DNA of 64,000 nt from positions 3,098,001 to 3,162,000 of the forward strand of contig NZ_CP075191.1 in assembly GCF_020510625.1 (NCBI RefSeq), written 5' to 3'. Positions within the stretch are counted from its first letter, which is position 1; every line of letters starts with the position of its first letter. Under the pieces are notes generated by a model, which saw nothing but the letters and a program-made list of their open reading frames with translations, had not been told where the DNA came from and ran no database searches. This DNA is from Ferribacterium limneticum (lineage in GTDB: Bacteria > Pseudomonadota > Gammaproteobacteria > Burkholderiales > Rhodocyclaceae). Positions 26,970-33,981 of the stretch are shown here, one piece after another. The position numbers were made by a program, and so were the translations under genes.

Positions 26970-27001
26970 CCCAGTACAGCTTCGGCTGACTGGGTATTTT
27001 T
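26970..27001 (+). terminator. Terminator-like hairpin between DUF932 and YqaJ genes
   Basis: A stem CCCAGT-CAGC / GCTG-ACTGGG with one bulged base and a TTCG tetraloop is followed by TATTTTT, 36 bp past the DUF932 stop and 19 bp before the YqaJ gene. It could terminate or attenuate transcription between the genes. Confidence 0.75.
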
Positions 27002-27019
27002 CGTTCTGAAAGGTAGAAC

Positions 27020-28027
27020 ATGCAACCCGAAGCAAATTCCACTCTCCCGACCGCCAAACCGCGTCCGGCACTCCGTCTGGTCAAGACAAAAGAACTCCCC
27101 CGAGAAGATTGGCTGGCCGTTCGCAAGCAAGGTATCGGCAGCAGCGACGCTGCTACGTCGATTGGCCTTAATCCCTATCAGTCGCCACTGGAACTGTGGC
27201 TCATTAAAACGGGCCGTGATGGTGGATTGCCCAAGGCCGATCCGCACGACGAAGAGAGCCCTATGTTTTGGGGGAATGTCTTAGAGCCGATCGTTGCTGC
27301 ACACTACACCCGGCGTACTGGCAATCGGGTACGGCGCATCAACGCAGTGTTGCAGCATCCCGATCCGAGTCTGCCCTGGATGCTGGCCAATATCGACCGA
27401 GAAGTCACGGGCGCACCGGATGTCCAGATACTTGAATGCAAAACGGCTGGCATCAATGGCGCTCGTCTCTGGAAGGAAGGCGTACCCGAGTATGTTCAAC
27501 TGCAGGTGCATCACCAGTTGGCAGTCACCGGCAAGCAGGCTGCCGATGTCGCAGTGTTGCTGGGTGGACAACATCTGGAAATCCATCGTATCGAGCGTGA
27601 CGAAACCCTGATCGCTCGCCTGATCGAACTGGAGAGGCAATTCTGGCACTTCGTCGAGACCGATACGCCACCACCGGCCGATGGCTCCGATTCGGCTGAT
27701 ACCGCCTTGCGTTGCCTCTATCCCGAAGACAAAGGCCAAACCGTGGACTTCAAGGATGAACGCAATCTGTCAGCCTGCTTTGCCGATCTGGTAGCCGTGC
27801 GCCAGTCGATTGCCGAACAGGAAAAGCTCGAAGCCCAACTGAAGCAAACCCTGCAGCAAGCCATGGGCGAGGCCAGTCGGGCTGACTTTGAAACCGGCAG
27901 CGTGACCTGGAAAAAATCCAAGGACAGCGTAGTCATGGATATGACCCGTCTGCTCAAGGACCAACCGGAACTACAACAACGCTATGCCGCGACCAAACCC
28001 GGTAGCCGGCGCTTTCTCATCGTTTGA
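27020..28027 (+). CDS. YqaJ-family viral recombinase (lambda exonuclease-like)
   Basis: The 335-aa protein has the PD-(D/E)XK exonuclease signatures of the YqaJ family: WLAVRKQGIGSSDAATSIGL at the N terminus, the acidic MLANIDREVTGAPDVQILECK (quoted as MLANIDREVTG and ILECKTAG) around 118-140 and HHQLAVTGKQAADVAVLLGG. The enzyme resects double-stranded DNA 5'-3' to supply single strands for annealing. The C-terminal 110 residues form a coiled helper domain. It lies between two hairpins in the recombination module. Confidence 0.9.
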   Translation: MQPEANSTLPTAKPRPALRLVKTKELPREDWLAVRKQGIGSSDAATSIGLNPYQSPLELWLIKTGRDGGLPKADPHDEESPMFWGNVLEPIVAAHYTRRTGNRVRRINAVLQHPDPSLPWMLANIDREVTGAPDVQILECKTAGINGARLWKEGVPEYVQLQVHHQLAVTGKQAADVAVLLGGQHLEIHRIERDETLIARLIELERQFWHFVETDTPPPADGSDSADTALRCLYPEDKGQTVDFKDERNLSACFADLVAVRQSIAEQEKLEAQLKQTLQQAMGEASRADFETGSVTWKKSKDSVVMDMTRLLKDQPELQQRYAATKPGSRRFLIV

Positions 28028-28041
28028 ATCTCAACCCGCAT

Positions 28042-28092
28042 TGCCCATACCGTCACCGGAACAATCCGGTGCGGTGTGGGCATTCTTTTTTT
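28042..28092 (+). terminator. Terminator-like hairpin between YqaJ and RDF-like genes
   Basis: Arms TGCCCAtACCG and CGGTgTGGGCA, with an inner CCGGA/TCCGG stem, are followed by TTCTTTTTTTG. It begins 15 bp after the YqaJ stop and precedes the next gene by about 20 bp, repeating the arrangement found after DUF932. Confidence 0.75.
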
Positions 28093-28112
28093 GTTCATAG
28101 GAGCACGTCACC

Positions 28113-29012
28113 ATGCTTAAAGGTCTCGCCATCACACCACCAGTATTGGGCAGAATTTCCATTGGCAAGGTCGTCGAGAAGGCAGGCAAGCGTCTGCCGG
28201 AAAAAGATGATCAATTCACCATCACCTCTCAGGTGCAAAGCAAGGATGGTTGGTTGCCCCATCCGTTCGATGAGGGTTTCCGAAAGGAGCAGGGTGGAAA
28301 AACCCGGAGTATTCCGATTCGGCTGCTCTTCAACGATCCCGATCTCAACTTCAGGGCTGAGTACAGTCTGTTTAATCGTGATACTGGTCGGCCTTTGTGC
28401 GTTGGCAATGGAGAAACCTGCAAGCGCCAATCCGAGGAAGGCATCAAGTCTCTTCCTTGCCCATCACCGGATGGCTGTCCATTGGCTAAAGGTGGTGCAT
28501 GTAAGCCCTATGGCCGGCTCAACGTCAGTATCGGCGATGACGATCCACTAGGTAGTTTTGTCTTCCGCACGACGGGGTTCAACAGCATCCGTACGCTGGC
28601 CGCGAGGCTGCAGTACTTCCAGGCTATCTCTGGGAATCGGCTTTCCTGTTTGCCCTTGGAGCTTCGGCTACGAGGCAAGTCGACACGGCAGAGTCATGGA
28701 ACACCGATCTATTACGTCGATCTCACCGTGCGAACCGGTGTTGCTCTGGAGGATGCCTTGCTGGAGGCCAAGCGGATTGACGAAGTGCGTCAGGCGGCTG
28801 GTTTCGACCAAGTGGCACTGGAAGTGGCTGCGCGTCAAGGTCTCAGCAATGGTGCGTTTGAGGACAGCGAGGATGAAGGTGACGAGGTGGTTGAGGAGTT
28901 CTTTCCAACCGACAGAGGAATTCCCGAACAACCTGGCGCTGTTGATAAATCCTGTATGCCTGCTTCGCAGAGTCTGGCCGAGAAGCTTGAGGGGCGGCTA
29001 CAAGCCCACTAG
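28113..29012 (+). CDS. Cysteine-rich protein resembling recombination directionality factors
   Basis: The 299-aa protein starts MLKGLAITPPVLGRISIGKV. A cluster of cysteines (LCVGNGETCKR, LPCPSPDGCPLAKGGACK) around residues 95-130 suggests a zinc site, followed by GRLNVSIGDDDPLGSFVFRT. This pattern recalls the gp3-like directionality factor / 'hydrolase or metal-binding' proteins that accompany YqaJ and DUF932 in integrative elements. It may act as a single-strand-binding or annealing partner. The assignment is tentative. Confidence 0.5.
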   Translation: MLKGLAITPPVLGRISIGKVVEKAGKRLPEKDDQFTITSQVQSKDGWLPHPFDEGFRKEQGGKTRSIPIRLLFNDPDLNFRAEYSLFNRDTGRPLCVGNGETCKRQSEEGIKSLPCPSPDGCPLAKGGACKPYGRLNVSIGDDDPLGSFVFRTTGFNSIRTLAARLQYFQAISGNRLSCLPLELRLRGKSTRQSHGTPIYYVDLTVRTGVALEDALLEAKRIDEVRQAAGFDQVALEVAARQGLSNGAFEDSEDEGDEVVEEFFPTDRGIPEQPGAVDKSCMPASQSLAEKLEGRLQAH

Positions 29013-29312
29013 GTTTTTCGCCGCGATGAGTAGTTCTGAACGCTTGGCTTCATCCATCTCGCTCCATAGCAGCAGCAGTTCCGCGAGACAGTCATTTTGA
29101 GCAAAGAAATAAGCGACGGGGACGCCAGTTGCATTCGCCAGGTGTTCCATCATGAGAAGGTCAGGTAAGTGCTTTCCTTTCTCATATTGGTTCATCCTGG
29201 GGCTGGCGCTGAATGGGTCGATTCCTGCTTTTACGCCGAGTGCTTTTTGAGACAAGCCGATTCTCTGTCGCGCTTCACGCAGGCGTCGTGAAAAATAGGT
29301 CGAATCCGGCAT
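28998..29312 (-). CDS. XRE-family repressor
   Basis: The 104-aa protein has an HTH_3 domain at residues 8-65 (LREARQRIGLSQKALGVKAG, then MNQYEKGKHLPDLLMMEHLA) and a short helical tail. Its last 15 bp overlap, in opposite orientation, the end of the RDF-like gene. Two strong palindromes lie in its own promoter region (29336-29350 and 29365-29389), so autoregulation is likely and it may control the plus-strand genes beyond. Confidence 0.88.
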   Translation of the reverse strand: MPDSTYFSRRLREARQRIGLSQKALGVKAGIDPFSASPRMNQYEKGKHLPDLLMMEHLANATGVPVAYFFAQNDCLAELLLLWSEMDEAKRSELLIAAKNLVGL

Positions 29313-29335
29313 CGGTCTCTCGGTCCATTCAAGAC

Positions 29336-29350
29336 CTAAGAGACTCTTAG
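29336..29350. promoter_or_regulatory. Palindromic operator 1
   Basis: CTAAGAG and CTCTTAG are perfect 7-bp arms around one base, 24 bp upstream of the repressor start. It shares the CTAAG/CTTAG core with the second palindrome, supporting a common protein ligand. Confidence 0.6.
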
Positions 29351-29364
29351 TTTCTCAATTGACA

Positions 29365-29389
29365 CGATACTAAGGATTACTTAGTATCG
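29365..29389. promoter_or_regulatory. Palindromic operator 2
   Basis: CGATACTAAG (29365-29374) and CTTAGTATCG (29380-29389) are perfect 10-bp arms around a 5-nt spacer. The site lies between the XRE repressor and the divergent small membrane protein gene, as expected for a repressor operator. Confidence 0.65.
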
Positions 29390-29484
29390 TTTTCGTTTAT
29401 GCCAGCAGATTTCCATTGCAGTTCAGTTGGAACACACCCTTCCGGTATGGATTTCTTGCCAGATTTTTTTGAAAGAGCACCTCG

Positions 29485-29628
29485 ATGAACCCTACATCCC
29501 CACTTGAAACCCTGGCCTCGTTCGCCATTACTTTCGTGGCTGGTGCCCTTTCGGTGCTCGCCGTTTCAGCTTACGGGAAATGGATGAAGCATCAGGGCAG
29601 GCTGGCCAGCGAAATCCAAGCGCAGTAA
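29485..29628 (+). CDS. Small single-pass membrane protein
   Basis: A 47-aa product starts MNPTSPLETLASFAITFVAG, with a hydrophobic segment at about residues 9-31 and a basic tail (YGKWMKHQGR). GAAAGAG lies upstream of the start. It stands alone between the operators and the next unknown gene. No family is recognised; it could be a small ICE membrane protein. Confidence 0.5.
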   Translation: MNPTSPLETLASFAITFVAGALSVLAVSAYGKWMKHQGRLASEIQAQ

Positions 29629-29676
29629 TCGGACTATCTAGCCGAACACGTTACTGACAACCTCAAGGACATCATC

Positions 29677-30018
29677 ATGTCGATAGACATTCAGAAATTT
29701 ACGGCCGACGAACTGACGCTTGAAAAGCTCGATACGCTTGTTATGCGTCGCGAATCGTTTCAGGTTGTAGCCGTTTCCAACATCGGTTCCACCGTCGAGA
29801 AAATCGAAGGCCGGATCGAGAAAGGCGGGTTGCGCTGCCGCATCTTTACCGAGTATCGGGCTACGTCGTTACTCGGATCATTCCTTGCGCCAACGGCGCC
29901 GTTGTCTTGGATGGCAGGTATCGGGATGGCTGCCCATAACTTGGCGACCATCAATCCGGACTACGAAATCGGCAAAAACAAATTGGCCGGCACGGTCACC
30001 GTCAAATACATGAAGTAA
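29677..30018 (+). CDS. Hypothetical protein
   Basis: The 113-aa protein starts MSIDIQKFTADELTLEKLDT. Residues 60-85 are hydrophobic (SLLGSFLAPTAPLSWMAGIG), the rest soluble, ending TVTVKYMK. No family is recognised. It lies between two small genes on the same strand and could belong to one transcript with them. Confidence 0.55.
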   Translation: MSIDIQKFTADELTLEKLDTLVMRRESFQVVAVSNIGSTVEKIEGRIEKGGLRCRIFTEYRATSLLGSFLAPTAPLSWMAGIGMAAHNLATINPDYEIGKNKLAGTVTVKYMK

Positions 30019-30056
30019 CCCCGAATGTAGCGCATTCGACTCTAGGAGTACTACCC

Positions 30057-30611
30057 ATGAAACATCTGTTAGCTGCCCTGTGTGGCCTGCTATCTGTCAC
30101 GGCAGCCCAGGCTTGTAACTGGAACGCTGAAAACTGCACGTTTGAAATGCTGAACAACATTCAACGTCAGATCAACAACCTGAAGCAGAACCCGAAGTTC
30201 ATGCAGGAGAAGTTCGCTGAACTGCAAGCCAAGGCGCAGTACATCGATCGTAAGACGGCATCGTGTTCCAACTGGAAATGCTCCAATGACACCATGTCGG
30301 AATTCAATACGTATGTTGCCCAACTGACGCTGAGCTATATGAATACCAGCAAGCCTGCGGCGGTCGCCGCGCCTGCGCCTGTCCAGGACAAATGGTCAGG
30401 TCAGTGCGTGGTTGCGGCCAAGCCAGGTGTGAGTGCCTATGTCGATCAGAGCGGTGCTAGCAAGGCGGGAGCGGTGTCTGAATACATTGGGTACACCGTT
30501 ACTCAGTCGGCCGACAAGTACGTTGGATTGAAGGTTGCTGAAAGCGGGAAGTTTGTCGGTTGGGCAAAAAAGAGTGAGCTACAGATGCAGGATTTGAGGA
30601 ACTGTAACTGA
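30057..30611 (+). CDS. Secreted protein with SH3-like C terminus
   Basis: The 184-aa protein has a clear signal peptide (MKHLLAALCGLLSVTAAQA, cleavage after AQA). The mature N-terminal half contains several cysteines (ACNWNAENCTF, SCSNWKC) and long helices; an Ala/Pro linker (KPAAVAAPAPV) leads to a beta-rich end (GVSAYVDQSG, KYVGLKVAESGKFVGWAKKS) that looks like a bacterial SH3 fold. It is exported to the periplasm. The function is unknown. A terminator follows at 30620. Confidence 0.65.
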   Translation: MKHLLAALCGLLSVTAAQACNWNAENCTFEMLNNIQRQINNLKQNPKFMQEKFAELQAKAQYIDRKTASCSNWKCSNDTMSEFNTYVAQLTLSYMNTSKPAAVAAPAPVQDKWSGQCVVAAKPGVSAYVDQSGASKAGAVSEYIGYTVTQSADKYVGLKVAESGKFVGWAKKSELQMQDLRNCN

Positions 30612-30619
30612 TGCGAATT

Positions 30620-30645
30620 CAACAGGGGACTTCGGTCCTCTGTTG
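30620..30645 (+). terminator. Hairpin after the secreted-protein gene
   Basis: CAACAGGGGAC and GTCCTCTGTTG form an 11-bp stem (one G-T pair) closed by a TTCG tetraloop, 8 bp past the stop. A T-run (TATTTTTT) comes some 13 bp later, so termination is likely though not perfect. Confidence 0.65.
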
Positions 30646-30822
30646 TTCAACGCACATATTTTTTGGTTTGAGATGCTGTTTTTCGAGTGAATAAAACATC
30701 ATTTGAGAAACGATTCCGCAAACCAACGGCACCCGTTGCTCAGCCAGATTTGAACTGCATTAAAGCGAAGCACCATCCCAAAGCGATACAATTCGCCTGA
30801 AAAACCAAAAAACATATGTTGT

Positions 30823-31224
30823 ATGTATAAAATACCAGGGTGGTCAGAGAGCCTTCGCGTCGGTAACGCTCAACTTGACGACAGGCATCGGCACGTTATT
30901 GCGCTCTGTAGCCGAGCGGCTCGATGTGCCTCGACCGTTACTCGCGAAGGGCGAAGCGAGTTTCACCTCATTCTGAATGACCTGGCGGCACTTCTCGAAC
31001 AGCATTTCGCCTTTGAAGAATCAATGCTGGAGAAAAACCGGTGCCCTAATCTGACAGCCCACAAATTAGCGCACATTTCCTACCTGGAAAAAATGGCCGA
31101 CCTCTTGTATGCCGCAGCGGCAGGCGAATTAAATAGCACTGCTCTACAGACGTTCTCCCTGAGCTACCTCAACGAGCATTTGCACAAAATGGATGTGGCT
31201 GACAAGGCTTACCTCGTGGCGTAA
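30823..31224 (+). CDS. Bacteriohemerythrin
   Basis: The 133-aa four-helix-bundle protein has the di-iron ligands of hemerythrins: His in NAQLDDRHRHV, the HxxxE in QHFAFEESMLE, His residues in AHKLAHISYLE and the final HLHKMDVADK. It would bind oxygen or store it. The start ATG is at 30823 after a noncoding gap. Its position next to the exosortase genes is convergent and probably unrelated. Confidence 0.88.
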   Translation: MYKIPGWSESLRVGNAQLDDRHRHVIALCSRAARCASTVTREGRSEFHLILNDLAALLEQHFAFEESMLEKNRCPNLTAHKLAHISYLEKMADLLYAAAAGELNSTALQTFSLSYLNEHLHKMDVADKAYLVA

Positions 31225-31254
31225 GGCGCTACTTGTAATCTGGCGCGCATGCGG

Positions 31255-31899
31255 TCAGGAAACATGTCGCTTCCCAATGCGAAGGCCCGTACCGGCCTTC
31301 GATCCCACAAGCACACGCATCCATCGATCTGCCGCCGACACCACGAGAATGCCCGCCGCAATCGCCAGCGCCAACGGGCCACCGGTCTGCAAGAAATCGT
31401 TCCAGTAAACCATCGGGGTAACCGGGGCTGCCGGAATGAACTCCCGAAAATCTTGCATCACGCCGACAAAACCCAGCGGGACATTGATGACCAGGAGGAG
31501 AACAACCATCGGTACCGCGACAAGCAGTCGCGCTGGCAATGCCCGCAGGCGAGCAGCTGGCCAGGCCAAAATGATCGCTAGCAGGAGGATAACCGGTTGC
31601 AGCACGCTGCCAAGCAGTGTGGTCGGGTCAAAATGAAGCTTGGCATCTGGCATCAGCAAGCGATCACCGAGGAACAGCATGCGGATCGGCGTCACCTTCA
31701 ATTGGATAACGGTATCCGCCGACCGGTTAACAATGATCGCGTGATCCACCCGAAGGCGGTCATCAACCGCCTGAATCACCCAGATGAGCGCCGGGAGCAT
31801 GGGGGTAACGATGGTCGAGCCATAGACGCGACCCAGCGTCAGCAGTATCGCGACCAGGATGACGAGCCGGATTGTAAAACTACGGACTTGTTGACGCAT
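31255..31899 (-). CDS. Exosortase-associated membrane protein
   Basis: The 214-aa product starts MRQQVRSFTIRLVILVAILL and has about four membrane segments separated by a periplasmic region (about 35-110) and a second hydrophobic pair (VLQPVILLLAIILAWPAARL). It overlaps the end of the exosortase gene by 20 bp. Proteins of this plan next to exosortase H-type enzymes are annotated as exosortase-associated, which is the basis of the call. It may assist recognition or transfer of the sorted protein. Confidence 0.6.
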   Translation of the reverse strand: MRQQVRSFTIRLVILVAILLTLGRVYGSTIVTPMLPALIWVIQAVDDRLRVDHAIIVNRSADTVIQLKVTPIRMLFLGDRLLMPDAKLHFDPTTLLGSVLQPVILLLAIILAWPAARLRALPARLLVAVPMVVLLLVINVPLGFVGVMQDFREFIPAAPVTPMVYWNDFLQTGGPLALAIAAGILVVSAADRWMRVLVGSKAGTGLRIGKRHVS

Positions 31900-32446
31900 T
31901 TGGCTGAGCTTCCTCACGACTATCGCCCATCCAGTAAAGAGCATAGAGCGCGACGCAGAGGACGAGCACGATGGGTGTCACAGCCCCATGCAAGAGATTG
32001 AACAGAGACGGCTCGCTGCGATAGACATAAAACAACAGCAACAACCGCATCTGATTGAGACAGAACACCAGCAGGATGCCGAACCCCAGTCCGCTCAGCC
32101 GGCGCCGCCAGGGCATGACGACGGCGGCAAAAGCCGCCAACAGCATGAACATGATCTCGGTTCCCTCGCAGCCCTTGAGAACGGTAATGCCGCCACCGGG
32201 TGCTATCAACTGGTTGCCCAGCGCTTTGACGTTTACTGCAGGGGTCAGAAGATTGATCACTGCGGCCGTGGGGGCAACGGTTAGATCACCTAGGATGAAA
32301 TGCTCGAAATCACTTCCCCGGCAAGCGTCATAACTCATCTGCAGGATGAAAAACACGGAGATGAACACCAGCGCAGATACCCATGCCGGCAGGGGTTTCT
32401 GGGGCCGATTGGTGCGGCTGAGGAACTGGTCGAACGATTCGTTCAT
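31880..32446 (-). CDS. Exosortase family transpeptidase
   Basis: The 188-aa membrane protein has the exosortase triad: Cys in TVLKGCEGTEIMF (about residue 91), Arg in CLNQMRLLLLFY (132) and His in LFNLLHGAVTP (151), each near a membrane helix. Exosortases cleave and probably transfer C-terminal sorting tails of exported proteins. The cognate tail is likely that of the 41442-42935 protein encoded 9 kb upstream in the same operon. ATG 32446 is chosen over an extended frame with 34 further residues. Likely of the XrtH/XrtM group. Confidence 0.85.
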   Translation of the reverse strand: MNESFDQFLSRTNRPQKPLPAWVSALVFISVFFILQMSYDACRGSDFEHFILGDLTVAPTAAVINLLTPAVNVKALGNQLIAPGGGITVLKGCEGTEIMFMLLAAFAAVVMPWRRRLSGLGFGILLVFCLNQMRLLLLFYVYRSEPSLFNLLHGAVTPIVLVLCVALYALYWMGDSREEAQPNASTSP

Positions 32447-32493
32447 TTTCAAGCATGGCCCATTTTTATCCAACTGATGCTGCGGTGCACCAG

Positions 32494-33015
32494 TCAGTGA
32501 ACAGCCGCTCCTGTGGGTATCTTCGGTGGCTTTGGCCCCTGTACCCACTTACACGGCCGACCTGCGAAATGATCACGGAGGCGATCTTCGACATATGGCG
32601 TATACCAAACGCCCATGTCCTCCAACCCCTGTATCTCTTCCCAAGTAGCGGGAATTTCTTCCTTCTCACTATCAAGTCCAAGGCTATCGCTCATGTAGAT
32701 GGCGATATGGGTCGGATCAAGAATATCCTGCTTAAAGAAAGGCACTGGCTGGCGTTCTTCATCTGTGAGTGGGATGTGCCCCAGCAGTTTCCAAGCACCC
32801 TTCTCAAGTCCAGCCCTTTCTCCAGCCCAGACCTTGAACAGTACGGGCTGTCTGACAATTTCCTCAGGCGCTATCTCATCGCGGCTGCGGAAATCGTAGA
32901 AGGCCCACACCGAAGCCAGCAATTTTCGGCCGAAGCTAAACCAGCCCTCACCGAGATCGATGCGGACGATGTCGCCTTCCAGCAGGCGGTACTTGCTTCT
33001 GCGCGGTTTGCTCAT
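32494..33015 (-). CDS. Imm26-family immunity protein, duplicate copy
   Basis: The 173-aa protein begins MSKPRRSKYRLLEGDIVRID and is closely similar to the copy at 33463-33981. The region 32825-33035 is base-for-base the same as 33791-34001, whereas the 3' part differs by roughly one in ten bases (end KWVQGPKPPKIPTGAAVH). The conserved upstream 20 bases are a remnant of an RHS C-terminal end. It probably neutralises a toxin variant no longer encoded here. Confidence 0.75.
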   Translation of the reverse strand: MSKPRRSKYRLLEGDIVRIDLGEGWFSFGRKLLASVWAFYDFRSRDEIAPEEIVRQPVLFKVWAGERAGLEKGAWKLLGHIPLTDEERQPVPFFKQDILDPTHIAIYMSDSLGLDSEKEEIPATWEEIQGLEDMGVWYTPYVEDRLRDHFAGRPCKWVQGPKPPKIPTGAAVH

Positions 33016-33035
33016 AGTCCGAACAACTTACCAAA
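33016..33035 (-). pseudogene. Vestige of an RHS C-terminal tip
   Basis: Just before the duplicate immunity gene, the reverse strand encodes FGKLFGL and a stop in the same overlapping arrangement as the intact rhs gene end at 33978-34001. Upstream of it the sequences differ. This is the scar left when the toxin-immunity end was duplicated or displaced. Confidence 0.7.
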
Positions 33036-33052
33036 ATCGAGCAGTCACAATG

Positions 33053-33406
33053 CTAAGTAGATCGTTGTTTGAGTTCAATGTCTTCCCAAACGTCTTCACA
33101 ATCTGGTGCCAGCAAGAGCCGCCACCCGGGACCAAGGGCCAAATATGGCATAACTATTGGGGTCCATTGTTCCAAGTGAATTCCATGCAAGGGAACAAAG
33201 AAATCCGGGGCTTCGGAATAATCTCCGGCCCAGATGTACCAACCGCTCGTACCATGCTCGGGCTTGCTTCGTAGAGCATGAATCGGCCACTCACCATTTT
33301 TAACGTTTCGGGATATCCCAACCTTGAGGTTGAGGTCACAACCATAAAACGGTGCTCCGAATTTTTGACAAACTTCATGTTGCTGCTGAGAAAGGGAGTC
33401 ATCCAT
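33053..33406 (-). CDS. Imm33-like immunity protein (DUF2185-like)
   Basis: The 117-aa protein contains HGTSGWYIWAGDYSEAPDFF followed by HLEQWTPIVMPYLALGPGWR, reminiscent of the Imm33/DUF2185 immunity fold (SGW core plus an acidic beta hairpin). It lies between the two Imm26 copies, so it is best explained as an immunity gene kept after its toxin tip was lost. No toxin partner is seen beside it. Confidence 0.55.
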   Translation of the reverse strand: MDDSLSQQQHEVCQKFGAPFYGCDLNLKVGISRNVKNGEWPIHALRSKPEHGTSGWYIWAGDYSEAPDFFVPLHGIHLEQWTPIVMPYLALGPGWRLLLAPDCEDVWEDIELKQRST

Positions 33407-33462
33407 GATCAGAACCCAAAGAAATCTTTCATCATTTTTGAGATATTGAAGAGAAATTTCAG

Positions 33463-33981
33463 TCAGTGAACCGAAGCCCCCGTTGGAGCCTTAGGTTGCT
33501 TTGGCGCTTGTATCCACTTGCACGGCCGACCTGCGAAATGATCACGGAGGCGGTCATCAACATGAGAAGACCAAACCATTACGTTCTCCAACCCCTGTAT
33601 CTCTTCCCAAGTAGCGGGAATCTCTTCCTTCTCGCTGTCAAGACCAAGGCTATCGCTCATGTAGATGGCAATATGGGTTGGATCAAGAATATCCTGCTTG
33701 AAGAAGGGCACAGGCTTGCATTCTTCATCTGTGAGTGGAATGTGCCCCAATAGCTTCCAAGTGCCCTTCTCAAGCCCGGCCCTTTCCCCCGCCCAGACCT
33801 TGAACAGTACGGGCTGTCTGACAATTTCCTCAGGCGCTATCTCATCGCGGCTGCGGAAATCGTAGAAGGCCCACACCGAAGCCAGCAATTTTCGGCCGAA
33901 GCTAAACCAGCCCTCACCGAGATCGATGCGGACGATGTCGCCTTCCAGCAGGCGGTACTTGCTTCTGCGCGGTTTGCTCAT
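33463..33981 (-). CDS. Imm26-family immunity protein, adjacent to RHS
   Basis: The 172-aa protein (MSKPRRSKYRLLEGDIVRID) resembles Imm26 family members. Its ATG overlaps the rhs stop codon by 4 bp (ATGA), so the two are translated together, the expected layout of a toxin and cognate immunity protein. Most likely it binds the GIY-YIG-like tip of the RHS protein in the cytosol. It differs from the duplicate mainly after about residue 63. Confidence 0.75.
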   Translation of the reverse strand: MSKPRRSKYRLLEGDIVRIDLGEGWFSFGRKLLASVWAFYDFRSRDEIAPEEIVRQPVLFKVWAGERAGLEKGTWKLLGHIPLTDEECKPVPFFKQDILDPTHIAIYMSDSLGLDSEKEEIPATWEEIQGLENVMVWSSHVDDRLRDHFAGRPCKWIQAPKQPKAPTGASVH

